Assembly (NCBI RefSeq): GCF_000520515.1
Contig: NZ_KI914712.1
Span: 68,496-107,524 of the forward strand
From: Arthrobacter sp. H20
GTDB taxonomy: Bacteria; Actinomycetota; Actinomycetes; Actinomycetales; Micrococcaceae
Direction: 5' to 3'
Length of the DNA stretch: 39,029 nt
Part shown: positions 8,926 through 16,696 of the stretch, piece by piece
Layout of the letters: each line of letters begins with the position of its first letter
How positions within the stretch are numbered: position 1 is the first letter of the stretch
Translations under genes and position numbers: made by a program
The notes under the pieces: model-generated
Seen by the model: the letters and a program-made list of their open reading frames with translations, nothing else
Database searches by the model: none
Told to the model about the DNA's origin: nothing

Positions 8926-10457
8926 TATTTCTCCTCCACTGACTGGCCCAGGGCCTCGTCCGCAGTCATTCCGGCCATCATCAATCCAAGGACGTCTCGC
9001 GGGGTGTTCCCTGGAACCACGCCCATCAGTTTGCCGCGGTGCAGGACGGCGATCCGGTCGGCCAGTTCACTGATCTCGTCCAGCTCGGTCGAGACGATCA
9101 TGACCGGGGTGCCGCTGTCGCGCTCCTGGACGATCCGTTTGTGCAGGAACTCGATGGAGCCGACGTCCACGCCGCGGGTGGGCTGCGAGGCGATGAACAG
9201 GTTCAATGGCCTGGAGAGCTCGCGTGCCAGCACCACTTTTTGCTGATTGCCGCCCGAGAGGGTTCCGACAGCCGATTCCGCCGACTGCGTGCGCACGTCG
9301 TACTCGTCGATCTTTGCTTTGGCGTTGGCCATGACCACAGCGGGTTTCATGGCCAGGCCTTTGGCGAAGGGGGCTTCGTTGTACCAGTTGAGGACCAGAT
9401 TCTCGGCGACCGAGAAGGTGCCAACCAGTCCGTCCACGGTCCGGTCCTCGGGGACAAAGCCGACACCCTGCCGAATCACCTGCCTGGCCCTCATCCCGAT
9501 CAGCTCGGTCCCTTTCAGGGTGGCCGAGCCGCTGACGTGCGGCTGCAACCCCAGGATGGCTTCAGTCAGTTCTGTCTGGCCATTGCCCTGGACGCCTGCG
9601 ACGGCGAGGATTTCTCCCTGGGCGATGTCGAAGCTGACGTCGTCGAGAAGCCGCTGCCCGGTGGCGGATAGCACTGTCAGGTTCCGGACCTGGAAGGTGC
9701 GCTCGCCCGGCTGGGCGGGCGCCTTGTTCAGGCTCAGGCTCACCTGCCGGCCGACCATCATGTTCGCCAGGTCGGTGGTGCTGGTGGAAGGGTCGACGCT
9801 GCCCACCACCGCGCCGCGGCGGATCACCGTGATTACATCGGAGACCGCGCGGACCTCCCGCAGCTTGTGCGAAATGAACACGATCGCGGTGCCGGCCGCC
9901 TTGAGTTGGCCAATGATCTCGATGAGCTCGTCGGTTTCCTGGGGGGTCAGGACGGCCGTGGGTTCGTCAAGGATCAGCACGCTAGCGTTGCGCACCAGGG
10001 CTTTGATAATCTCCACCCGCTGCTGCACTCCCACGGGGAGATCCTCGATCAGGGCGTCGGGGTCGACGTCGAACCCGTACCGATCGGAAATGTCACGGAT
10101 CTTGGCGCGGGTCTTCTCGAGGTCGAGGAGGCCACCCGCACGGGTGAACTCGTCTCCCAACGCTACATTTTCGGCGACGGTGAAGACGGGGATCAGCATG
10201 AAGTGCTGGTGCACCATGCCAATCCCGGCAGCCATGGCGTCGCCCGGGCCCTTGAAGGTTACCGCTTTACCGTCGAGCAGGATGCTGCCCTCGGTGGGTT
10301 CGTACAGTCCGTACAGGACGTTCATCAGCGTGGACTTGCCCGCGCCGTTCTCGCCGAGCAGGCAGTGCACTTCGCCGGGCTTGACGACGAGGTCGATGGA
10401 ATCGTTGGCCACCAGGGTGCCAAACTTCTTTGTTATTCCCTGCAGTTCGAGCAGCAA
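8925..10457 (-). CDS. Nucleoside ABC transporter ATP-binding protein (duplicated ABC domains)
   Basis: A 510-residue cytoplasmic ATPase with two ABC domains in tandem, as in the RbsA/YufO type that drives sugar and nucleoside import. Domain 1 has Walker [10 protein letters not shown] (residues 35-43), signature PVGVQQRVEIIKAL and Walker [16 protein letters not shown]. Domain 2 has a degenerate Walker A (GVQGNGQTE), a full [16 protein letters not shown] signature and a Walker B region FIASQPTRGVD in which the usual DEPT is SQPT, so domain 2 may bind but not efficiently hydrolyse ATP, as is common in this family. The start is TTG at 10457, with GGAG five bases upstream. A long hairpin separates it from the lipoprotein gene. 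Confidence 0.94.
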   Translation of the reverse strand: MLLELQGITKKFGTLVANDSIDLVVKPGEVHCLLGENGAGKSTLMNVLYGLYEPTEGSILLDGKAVTFKGPGDAMAAGIGMVHQHFMLIPVFTVAENVALGDEFTRAGGLLDLEKTRAKIRDISDRYGFDVDPDALIEDLPVGVQQRVEIIKALVRNASVLILDEPTAVLTPQETDELIEIIGQLKAAGTAIVFISHKLREVRAVSDVITVIRRGAVVGSVDPSTSTTDLANMMVGRQVSLSLNKAPAQPGERTFQVRNLTVLSATGQRLLDDVSFDIAQGEILAVAGVQGNGQTELTEAILGLQPHVSGSATLKGTELIGMRARQVIRQGVGFVPEDRTVDGLVGTFSVAENLVLNWYNEAPFAKGLAMKPAVVMANAKAKIDEYDVRTQSAESAVGTLSGGNQQKVVLARELSRPLNLFIASQPTRGVDVGSIEFLHKRIVQERDSGTPVMIVSTELDEISELADRIAVLHRGKLMGVVPGNTPRDVLGLMMAGMTADEALGQSVEEK

Positions 10458-10552
10458 CGGACTCCAACCACCTGTTCTGGATCAGGACCACCACTGCGGC
10501 GACGGCCGGTGAGTGATCGATAAGATTTTTTTGCTGGACACCAGCCTAAACG

Positions 10553-10613
10553 CATAACGCGCCGCCAGCTCCGGGTGCGGATTTACCCTCACACGGAGCG
10601 GCGACGCGTTATG
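10553..10613 (-). promoter_or_regulatory. Long inverted repeat between the binding-protein and ATPase genes
   Basis: Two arms of about 20 bases (10553-10573 and 10594-10613) pair at 19 positions with one mismatch and one bulged A, around a 20-nt loop. The outer half is CATAACGCG/CGCGTTATG. It begins 10 bases past the lipoprotein stop. No T-run follows on the minus strand, so it looks less like a full terminator and more like a partial terminator or a 3' stabiliser letting the receptor be made in excess over the membrane subunits. The role is inferred; the structure is visible. Confidence 0.7.
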
Positions 10614-10622
10614 TCAAAGCTG

Positions 10623-11753
10623 TTACTGCTGTGGGCTGGCGTCAGATTCCACAGTAATGTCGCCGGAGATGATGCCGGCCTGGATTTCTTCCAGTTCAGC
10701 CTTCAGCTCGTCGGAAACTGACTCCTCTTGGTCGTGGAATGGCGCGAGGGCTACTCCACCGTTTTCCAGGGTGCCAACGTAGGGCTCGCTGTCGAAGTTG
10801 CCGTCGACATCGGTGCTGATGACCTCTTCGACTGCTTCACCCATCAGCTTCATGACCGAGGTCAGGATGAACTCGTTGCCAGCGTTGACGGTAAGGAACC
10901 CGTCGGAGTCAACCCAGATGACCTTCGCGTTGGCGCCGTCGGCGTTGGCTTCCTCGACTGCTTCGATAGTGCCTACGCCTACTGGGCCGGCAACCGGCAT
11001 GATGATGTCGGCGCCCTCGTTGATGAAGTTCTCGGTGTTGGTTTTGCCGTTGGCGAGGGATTCGAAGTCGCCGGTGAAGGTACCGGTCTGGGCTTCCTTG
11101 TCCCAGCCGAGCAGCTCGACGTCGGCGTCTTTCTGCTCGTTGTAGTAGGCAACGCCATCAGCGAAACCGTCCATGAAGATGGTCACGGTGGGAATCTGGA
11201 TCCCGCCGTAGGTGGCAACGGTGCCGGTTTCGGTGGTGCCCGCTGCAGCGTAGCCGGCCAGGAATGCCGCCTGAGCCGTGTCATAGATGATGGGCTTGAC
11301 GTTCGGCAGTTCAATCTGGTTGTCATCGACAATTGCGAAGTTGGTGTCCGGGTTGGCTTCGGCGGCTTCGGCAGTGGTTGCTGAAAGCAGGAAGCCCACC
11401 GTGACGATCATGTCGCAACTGCTGGTGACCATCGAGTTGACGTTAGGACCGAAGTCGGTCTCGGCCTGGGATTCGGCTTCGCGAACCTCGATGCCGAGGT
11501 TCTCCTGGGCCGCGGTGATTCCCTCGTAGCTGGACTGGTTGAACGACTGGTCGTCAAACCCGCCCTGGTCCGAGACGATACAGCCGGTGTAATCGACCGT
11601 CGCTTCAGCTGCTTCCCCGCTTGCATCCGATGAGCCTGCTGGCTCCTCTGGCGCGGCGCCACAACCGGCGAGCAGCAGAGCGGAGGCACCGAGCATCGCG
11701 GCTGACAGGGCCGTCTTGTTGTTGAGGCGCGTGGAGCGCTGTGAGTTATTCAA
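10623..11753 (-). CDS. BMP-family (PnrA-like) nucleoside-binding lipoprotein
   Basis: The receptor of the nucleoside ABC importer. The TTG at 11753 is chosen because GGAGG lies just upstream and because it gives a clean lipoprotein signal: basic N-region, hydrophobic ASALLLAG and Cys31 in the lipobox LLAGC. An acidic linker (about 32-50) follows, then the two-lobed BMP domain with the typical start GCIVSDQGGFDDQSFNQSSYEG-like block, VTVGFLLSATTAEAAEANP, NFAIVDDNQIE and QAAFLAGYAAAGTTETGTVA. The mature protein is acidic, as usual for extracytoplasmic binding proteins. It is the first gene of the operon; 376 residues. A longer frame to 11810 exists but places the signal peptide internally. Confidence 0.93.
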   Translation of the reverse strand: MNNSQRSTRLNNKTALSAAMLGASALLLAGCGAAPEEPAGSSDASGEAAEATVDYTGCIVSDQGGFDDQSFNQSSYEGITAAQENLGIEVREAESQAETDFGPNVNSMVTSSCDMIVTVGFLLSATTAEAAEANPDTNFAIVDDNQIELPNVKPIIYDTAQAAFLAGYAAAGTTETGTVATYGGIQIPTVTIFMDGFADGVAYYNEQKDADVELLGWDKEAQTGTFTGDFESLANGKTNTENFINEGADIIMPVAGPVGVGTIEAVEEANADGANAKVIWVDSDGFLTVNAGNEFILTSVMKLMGEAVEEVISTDVDGNFDSEPYVGTLENGGVALAPFHDQEESVSDELKAELEEIQAGIISGDITVESDASPQQ

Positions 11754-11813
11754 AATTCCTCCAGAAAGAAATGAGCCCCACGGCTGAAGATCCCAGTGAG
11801 TGACCGCCACCGA

Positions 11814-11829
11814 CGCACGCTAGCGTGCG
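11814..11829. promoter_or_regulatory. 16-bp perfect palindrome upstream of the nucleoside operon, candidate operator
   Basis: CGCACGCTAGCGTGCG is a perfect dyad centred about 68 bp before the TTG start of the BMP lipoprotein. Its place between the likely promoter and the first gene, and its symmetry, fit a binding site for a dimeric repressor. No regulator gene is adjacent, so the partner is unknown. As RNA it would also form a short hairpin. Confidence 0.5.
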
Positions 11830-11945
11830 CGAGGCTCTGTTTTCACTGATTTGTCGTAGGCGCTGGGCCGCGCCGGGGACCGGCACGATATGAAGACACT
11901 CTAGCGGCGTCGCACCCGACCAGCTACCAATTCAGGCGACGAAGA

Positions 11946-13010
11946 TCACATTGTTCGGGATTTGTTACCAACCGGTATTCCGTTGGAAACCTCGTCTGCC
12001 CACGCCGCGCTTATTGCCTCAAGCGACGAGACCCGGGAGGCGACGTCGTAAGTGGTTCCGGTGATCATCAATTCGCTCACCCCGGTCTGCTGGACCAGCG
12101 CATCAAGTCGCTCGACTACTTGCGCTGCAGTACCCACCGCCTTGATGGCAGGCAGGTGATCCAGCACCATGAGTTCCTGGTCGGTGAGATGGCGGGATGC
12201 TGCCTCCTCCGGAGAGACGATTGGGCCCAACTGACCCGAGCGCAGAGCGAGCGCCATGATCCGCGCCGGCCCGGCCAGGTAGTTGGCCTCATCCTCGGTA
12301 GCGGCGGTGAGGGCCGAGGTGGCGAGCATAGCGTGCGGCTCGTCCAATACCGGCGAAGGCTGGAAGTTGGACCGGTACAGGTTCATGATCGCTGCTGGGT
12401 CCTCGTTGCCGAAGTGGTGTGCGTAGGTGTATCGGACGCCGAGCATCCCGGCCAGCTGCGCTGAGTATCCGCTGGAACCGAGCAGCCACACCTCAGGAAA
12501 ACTGGTGGCCGACGGCGTCGCGACAAGGTTCAGGGCCGTGTCGGGCGAACGGTGATCGCCCAGCAGGCTCATCACCTGCAGGACATGCTGGGGGAACTCT
12601 TCAACGCCGAGTCCCCCAGCTTGCCGACGGAGGGCCATGGCTGTCGCCTGATCGGTGCCGGGAGCCCGGCCGATGCCCAGATCAATCCGGTTCGGATAGA
12701 GCGCCTCGAGCAGAGCGAACTGTTCGGCGACGACGAACGGTGCGTGGTTGGGGAGCATCACTCCGCCTGATCCGAGCCGGATGCGCTCCGTCTGCGAGGC
12801 AAGATGCGCCATCAAGACGGGCGGTGAGGTGGACGCAACAGCGGGCATGTTGTGGTGTTCTGCGACCCAGAACCGCCTGAATCCTAGCCGATCAGCCGCC
12901 TGCGCGAGGGTTGTGCTGTCCGCCAGGGCATCGCCCGAGGACTTTCCAACACCGACTGTGGCGAGGTCGAGGACTGACAGGGGCGGACGGGTATCTACTG
13001 ATGTGCTCAC
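11946..13010 (-). CDS. LLM-class flavin-dependent monooxygenase (luciferase-like, MsnO8-type)
   Basis: A 354-residue cytoplasmic TIM-barrel flavoenzyme of the bacterial luciferase-like superfamily; these use reduced FMN and oxygen, but the substrate is unknown. Typical motifs are SVLDLATVGVGKSSGDAL at the N-terminus, FRRFWVAEHHNMPAVAST (first strand-loop with EHH), RIRLGSGGVMLPNHAPFVVA and ALYPNRIDLGIGRAPGTD. The GTG start at 13010 lacks a clear ribosome binding site. It follows the M20 hydrolase by 86 bp on the same strand; the pair may be co-transcribed, but the context does not point to a pathway. Confidence 0.88.
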   Translation of the reverse strand: MSTSVDTRPPLSVLDLATVGVGKSSGDALADSTTLAQAADRLGFRRFWVAEHHNMPAVASTSPPVLMAHLASQTERIRLGSGGVMLPNHAPFVVAEQFALLEALYPNRIDLGIGRAPGTDQATAMALRRQAGGLGVEEFPQHVLQVMSLLGDHRSPDTALNLVATPSATSFPEVWLLGSSGYSAQLAGMLGVRYTYAHHFGNEDPAAIMNLYRSNFQPSPVLDEPHAMLATSALTAATEDEANYLAGPARIMALALRSGQLGPIVSPEEAASRHLTDQELMVLDHLPAIKAVGTAAQVVERLDALVQQTGVSELMITGTTYDVASRVSSLEAISAAWADEVSNGIPVGNKSRTM

Positions 13011-13096
13011 ACTGGGGTAACCGGCGGGGTGCTGGCTCTATTCCAATTGACTCGACCCAAGGTGTCGGGTGGCCCGGCGGGTGATCGCCTCGGTGG

Positions 13097-14311
13097 CTAG
13101 TACCTGACTCCGCGAATGGCCCGGAGGGCGGCGTTAGCCATAACCCTGATACCACAGCCGATCGCGTGCTCGTCAGGGTTGTAGTCGCCCCTGTGCAGGT
13201 CATAGGTTTCCCCGCCGTGGGTTCGCGTACCCAGCCGCATCATGGCGCCCGGCACCTCCTGTGTCATCCAGGCGAAATCCTCCCCGCCCATCGACTGGGG
13301 GGTCAGGACGACGGCGTCCGGGCCCAGCTCGGCGCGAGCCGCCGCTTCGAGTAGCCCGGTTTCTGCTTCCGTGTTGATCACCGGCGGGACCCCGCGGGTG
13401 TGTTCGAGGTGAACGTCAACGCCGAATGGTGCGGCAATCTGACGGACGGTGCTGTCCAGCAGGTCACCGGCGGATTCCCACGCCTCCCCATCGAGGCACC
13501 GCATGGTGCCCGACATGAAGCCGTGGCCAGGGATCGCGTTGGGTGCGCTGCCAGCGTGGATCTGCCCCCAGACCACCGACACGGCACTCCTGACGTCGAT
13601 GCGGCGGGACAGCACCGCTGGCACATTCACGGCGATATTGGCCAGCGCGAACACCAGGTCCTCGGTCAGGTGCGGACGGGAGGTGTGCCCGCCACGCCCT
13701 GTGAGCTCCACTCGGACCGTGTCCGAGGCGGAGGTGATGGCGCCAATGCGGGTGCCGATGAGGCCCACATCGATGTGCGGATCGCAGTGCAGGGCGACGA
13801 TGCGGGGGACGTCGGCGAGGACACCCTGCTCTATGACTTCCAGGGCGCCGCCCGGCATCATTTCTTCGGCGGGCTGGAAAATCACCCGGATGCGTCCGCC
13901 AAGCGGCTCGTCCTCTTGCATTTTGGCCAGGATCAGTGCCACACCGAGCATCACCGTCGCGTGGATGTCGTGCCCACAGGCGTGGGCAATCCCAGTCGAG
14001 GCAGAGGCGAACGGCAGGCCGGTCTCCTCGAGGACCGGGAGCGCATCGATGTCGGCGCGCAGCCCCAACCGGATGGGCCCTTCCCCAATATCGACGTAGA
14101 GTCCCGTGTATTCAAGCCGCTGCGGCGCCAGTCCAGCGACTTGAAGGCGCTCAACGAGCCGATCCGTGGTGCGGTATTCCTTGTGCGAGAGCTCGGGGTG
14201 GGTATGCAGATCCCTCCTGAACCGGGTCAGTTCCTCAAGCAGCGGGGCAAGCCACACGCCGATCGGAGGAACGGCTGACGGAACTGTTGGCGCACTGCGA
14301 TTGGTCTGCAC
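13097..14311 (-). CDS. M20-family amidohydrolase (HipO/AmhX-like)
   Basis: A dinuclear metal amidohydrolase of the aminoacylase/hippurate hydrolase group, 404 residues. Motifs in order: FRRDLHTHPELSHKEYRTT, RLGLRADIDALPV, GIAHACGHDIHATVMLG (metal ligands His/Asp), FQPAEEMMPGGA (catalytic Glu), IVALHCDPHIDVGLIG, the dimerisation/lid domain starting ELTGRGGHTSRPH, and GGEDFAWMTQEVPGAMMRLG near the C-terminus. The physiological substrate (N-acyl amino acid or other amide) cannot be told from sequence. The GTG at 14311 has GGAGG almost touching it, which is unusually close, so the true start may be a later codon such as the GTG at codon 19. Confidence 0.9.
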   Translation of the reverse strand: MQTNRSAPTVPSAVPPIGVWLAPLLEELTRFRRDLHTHPELSHKEYRTTDRLVERLQVAGLAPQRLEYTGLYVDIGEGPIRLGLRADIDALPVLEETGLPFASASTGIAHACGHDIHATVMLGVALILAKMQEDEPLGGRIRVIFQPAEEMMPGGALEVIEQGVLADVPRIVALHCDPHIDVGLIGTRIGAITSASDTVRVELTGRGGHTSRPHLTEDLVFALANIAVNVPAVLSRRIDVRSAVSVVWGQIHAGSAPNAIPGHGFMSGTMRCLDGEAWESAGDLLDSTVRQIAAPFGVDVHLEHTRGVPPVINTEAETGLLEAAARAELGPDAVVLTPQSMGGEDFAWMTQEVPGAMMRLGTRTHGGETYDLHRGDYNPDEHAIGCGIRVMANAALRAIRGVRY

Positions 14312-14371
14312 CCCTCCAGCCTAGCCACAGCCGGTCCTCACTATGGAACCGTGTGGTCACGTTAAGCGCGA

Positions 14372-14388
14372 GGCCGGCGAACCCGGCC
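14372..14388 (-). terminator. Small GC hairpin after the mannose-1-phosphate guanylyltransferase gene
   Basis: GGCCGG and CCGGCC arms around a 5-nt loop, 7 bp past the stop of the upstream gene. No T-run follows on the minus strand, so it is only a possible weak terminator. Confidence 0.3.
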
Positions 14389-14394
14389 GGAGGT

Positions 14395-15534
14395 CTAGAG
14401 GACGTCGATCTCTCCACTGGCCCGCAGGTGCTCAACTGCCTTCTTGACTTCCTGTGCGTGCTCCTTGGTGGTGACCAGAAGGGCGTCGGGCGTGTCGACG
14501 ATGACCACGTCGTCAATCCCGATCAACGCGATCACCCGTTTGGTGTCGGAGACGACGATCCCTGAGGCATTGTCGGAAAATACGCGGGCCCCCTCCCCCA
14601 TGACTGTCAGCTTGCTGTTCTCGATGGCCGGGTTCAGGCGACCGATGGCAGCAAAGTCCCCGACGTCGTCCCAGCTGAAGTTCCCGGGGATCATCGCTAC
14701 GTCCCCCGCCGCGGCCGCAGGCTCAGCCACCGCGTAGTCAATGGCGATCTTGGGAAGGGTCGGCCAGACCCGCTGGGCAACCTCGACGCGATCAGGGGTA
14801 TCCCACGCCTTGGCGATTTCGGTCAGCCCCGCGTAAAGCTCTGGTTCGTTTGCCTCAAGGTGTCGGAGCATCAAGGCCACCGGGGCAACGAACATACCGG
14901 CGTTCCAGCTGTAGTTGCCGGTTTCGAGGTAGCCACGGGCCACCTCCTCCGACGGCTTTTCGACGAATTCGATGACCGAGTGAGCGCTGGGCGCCCCCGA
15001 GATGTCCAGGGGGTCCCCGGCACGGATGTAACCGAAACCGGTAGCGGGCAGGGTGGGCTGGATCCCGATGGTAACGATGTACCCCTGCGCCGCGGTGTGG
15101 ATCGCCTCGCGGACAGCGTCCTGGAATACCTCGACTGGCGTGATGACCTGGTCAGCGGCAAAAGACCCCATGATGATCGAGGGATCCCGCTGGTACAGGA
15201 TGGCTGCTGCCAGACCGATTGCTGCGGCCGAGTCTTTGGGCTCGGACTCCAGCACCAGGTTGGAGTCCTGGATTTCGGGGATTTGCTGGAGGACTGCCCG
15301 CCGGTGCACCTTCCCGGTGACCACCATAATACGGTCGCCGCTCAGGGGGCCCAGGCGATCGTAGGTAGCGCGAATAAGAGTGCTGCCGGACCTGGTCAGG
15401 TCATGCAGAAACTTCGGGGCGGCAGCCCGGGAGAGCGGCCACAGGCGCGTCCCTACCCCACCGGCGGGTATCACACCGTAGAAGCGCTTCAGGGCCTCAT
15501 CTGAATTCTGGGCACCAGCCCTTTGAGTAGTCAT
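14395..15534 (-). CDS. manC: Mannose-1-phosphate guanylyltransferase
   Basis: Makes GDP-mannose from mannose 1-phosphate and GTP, feeding cell-wall and extracellular glycans. Residues near the N-terminus hold the nucleotidyltransferase signature VIPAGGVGTRLWPLSR with AAPKFLHDL. Further on are VLESEPKDSAAAIGLAA, SFAADQVI, TGFGYI, IEFVEKPS, NYSWNAGMFV and FSWDDVGDFAAIG, all as in ManC-type enzymes. At 379 residues it has the nucleotidyltransferase domain with a short C-terminal part and lacks the phosphomannose isomerase domain of long ManC proteins. The open frame extends to 15594, but the ATG at 15534 just precedes the conserved part. It is divergent from sdhC. Confidence 0.88.
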   Translation of the reverse strand: MTTQRAGAQNSDEALKRFYGVIPAGGVGTRLWPLSRAAAPKFLHDLTRSGSTLIRATYDRLGPLSGDRIMVVTGKVHRRAVLQQIPEIQDSNLVLESEPKDSAAAIGLAAAILYQRDPSIIMGSFAADQVITPVEVFQDAVREAIHTAAQGYIVTIGIQPTLPATGFGYIRAGDPLDISGAPSAHSVIEFVEKPSEEVARGYLETGNYSWNAGMFVAPVALMLRHLEANEPELYAGLTEIAKAWDTPDRVEVAQRVWPTLPKIAIDYAVAEPAAAAGDVAMIPGNFSWDDVGDFAAIGRLNPAIENSKLTVMGEGARVFSDNASGIVVSDTKRVIALIGIDDVVIVDTPDALLVTTKEHAQEVKKAVEHLRASGEIDVL

Positions 15535-15698
15535 CGTTTCCACGGTAGTGCACTGCGCGAAATTCAGCTGGTGCCCCCGCCGTCGGCGCCACACTCAAGC
15601 AGCCCGGCAGGCGCGAGCGCCGCGTCACACTGCTCCCTGTTAACAACGTCACAGCGTAGGGAAGCCTAAATTGAACCCACGGGTGACGCAGCCTACAT

Positions 15699-15704
15699 TA
15701 TAAT
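15699..15704 (+). promoter_or_regulatory. Candidate -10 element of the sdhCDAB promoter
   Basis: A consensus TATAAT hexamer stands out in an otherwise GC-rich divergent region, 82 bp before the sdhC start. A TTGAAC (15671-15676) is upstream, but at 22 bp the spacing is longer than ideal, so the -35 is uncertain. Confidence 0.45.
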
Positions 15705-15786
15705 CAAGCGAAGAGTGCTTTCGCATCGGCGTCTTACCTGCGTGGAAGACACGCAAACGCCGGGCGTTGCAGGGGAGGTTAATTCA

Positions 15787-16164
15787 GTGCCGAAGACACC
15801 AGCAGGCACCCTTTATCGCGGCCGTGAAGGCATGTGGTCCTGGGTAGCTCATCGTATTACCGGAGTAGTGATTTTCTTCTTCCTCCTGGTCCATGTGCTT
15901 GACACCTCGTTGGTGCGCGTGTCCCCCGAGGCTTATGACGCAGTGATCGCTGCCTACAAAAACCCCATCATGGGCCTGGGCGAGCTCGGGTTGGTGGGGG
16001 CCATCGTATTTCACGCGTTCAACGGGCTGCGCGTCATCCTGATCGACTTCTGGAAAAAAGGCCCCAAGTACCAGCGTCAGCTGCTGTGGAGCGTTATCGG
16101 ACTGTGGTTTGTCACCATGGTCGCGTTCTCCATCCGCCATCTCTCGGTTGTCTTCGGAGGATAA
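15787..16164 (+). CDS. sdhC: Succinate dehydrogenase, cytochrome b556 subunit
   Basis: Membrane anchor subunit of complex II. The GTG at 15787 has GGGGAGG 8 bases upstream and gives a 125-residue protein starting VPKTPAGTLYRGREG, as in actinobacterial SdhC; the ATG further upstream (15715) would add a non-conserved leader. There are three transmembrane segments: ITGVVIFFFLLVHVLDTSLV, LGLVGAIVFHAFNGLRVIL and LLWSVIGLWFVTMVAFSI. Histidines in the first two (LVHVL and FHAFNG) are the likely haem and quinone-site residues. It is the first gene of sdhCDAB; sdhD starts 3 bp after its stop. Confidence 0.95.
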   Translation: MPKTPAGTLYRGREGMWSWVAHRITGVVIFFFLLVHVLDTSLVRVSPEAYDAVIAAYKNPIMGLGELGLVGAIVFHAFNGLRVILIDFWKKGPKYQRQLLWSVIGLWFVTMVAFSIRHLSVVFGG

Positions 16165-16167
16165 GCC

Positions 16168-16635
16168 ATGGCTAACCCAGTAATTGAAAGTCCCCGCTCG
16201 GGGCGAGTTGCGCCGGAGTACACGCGCAGAGGATCCAGCAAAGGTAACTTCGAAATGTTGGCCTGGCTGTTTATGCGGGTGTCCGGCATCATCCTGGTGG
16301 TGCTGATCTTCGTTCACCTCTGGACATCCCTCATTGACGGCGAAGGCATCAAGGGCGTCGACTTCGGCTTTGTGGCAGGCAAATGGGCGGACCCGGTCTG
16401 GCAGATCTGGGATCTCGTCATGCTGTGGCTGGCAATGCTGCACGGTACCAATGGCGTCCGCACCATCATCAACGACTATGCGGAGAAGGACTCGACCCGG
16501 TTCTGGCTCAAGAGCGTGCTCTACGCCTCCACAGTAGTCATCATTGTGCTTGGCACGCTGGTGATCTTCACCTTCGATCCATGCCCAGTGATCGACGGTG
16601 TGGCGCACGTAGCTCCATACTGCCCGGCACTGTAG
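16168..16635 (+). CDS. sdhD: Succinate dehydrogenase, hydrophobic membrane anchor subunit
   Basis: Second anchor subunit, 155 residues. A hydrophilic 30-residue N-terminus is followed by three hydrophobic segments: WLFMRVSGIILVVLIFVHLW, IWDLVMLWLAMLHGTNGVRT and SVLYASTVVIIVLGTLVIFT. The RVSGIILVVLIFVH and LHGTNGVR motifs match the conserved haem- and quinone-binding region. The ATG at 16168 has GGAGGATAA just upstream, lying across the sdhC end, so translation is coupled. A 61-bp gap separates it from sdhA. Confidence 0.93.
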   Translation: MANPVIESPRSGRVAPEYTRRGSSKGNFEMLAWLFMRVSGIILVVLIFVHLWTSLIDGEGIKGVDFGFVAGKWADPVWQIWDLVMLWLAMLHGTNGVRTIINDYAEKDSTRFWLKSVLYASTVVIIVLGTLVIFTFDPCPVIDGVAHVAPYCPAL

Positions 16636-16696
16636 GGCTCGCGACGCTTCCGGCCGCCGGCGCGGCCGTCCGGTTACAACAGAAAGAGCAACACGT

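Noticed and set aside
9157-9240. SQPT in place of DEPT in the second Walker B of the nucleoside ATPase as a defect
   Set aside because: Domain 2 of BMP-linked ATPases often carries a degenerate site.
9247-10512. 421-codon plus-strand open frame
   Set aside because: It lies opposite the ABC ATPase gene, has no clear start signal, and a composition explained by the G/C third-position bias of the minus strand.
13400-14278. 292-codon plus-strand open frame
   Set aside because: Antisense to the M20 hydrolase, no ribosome binding site, product looks like a shadow translation.
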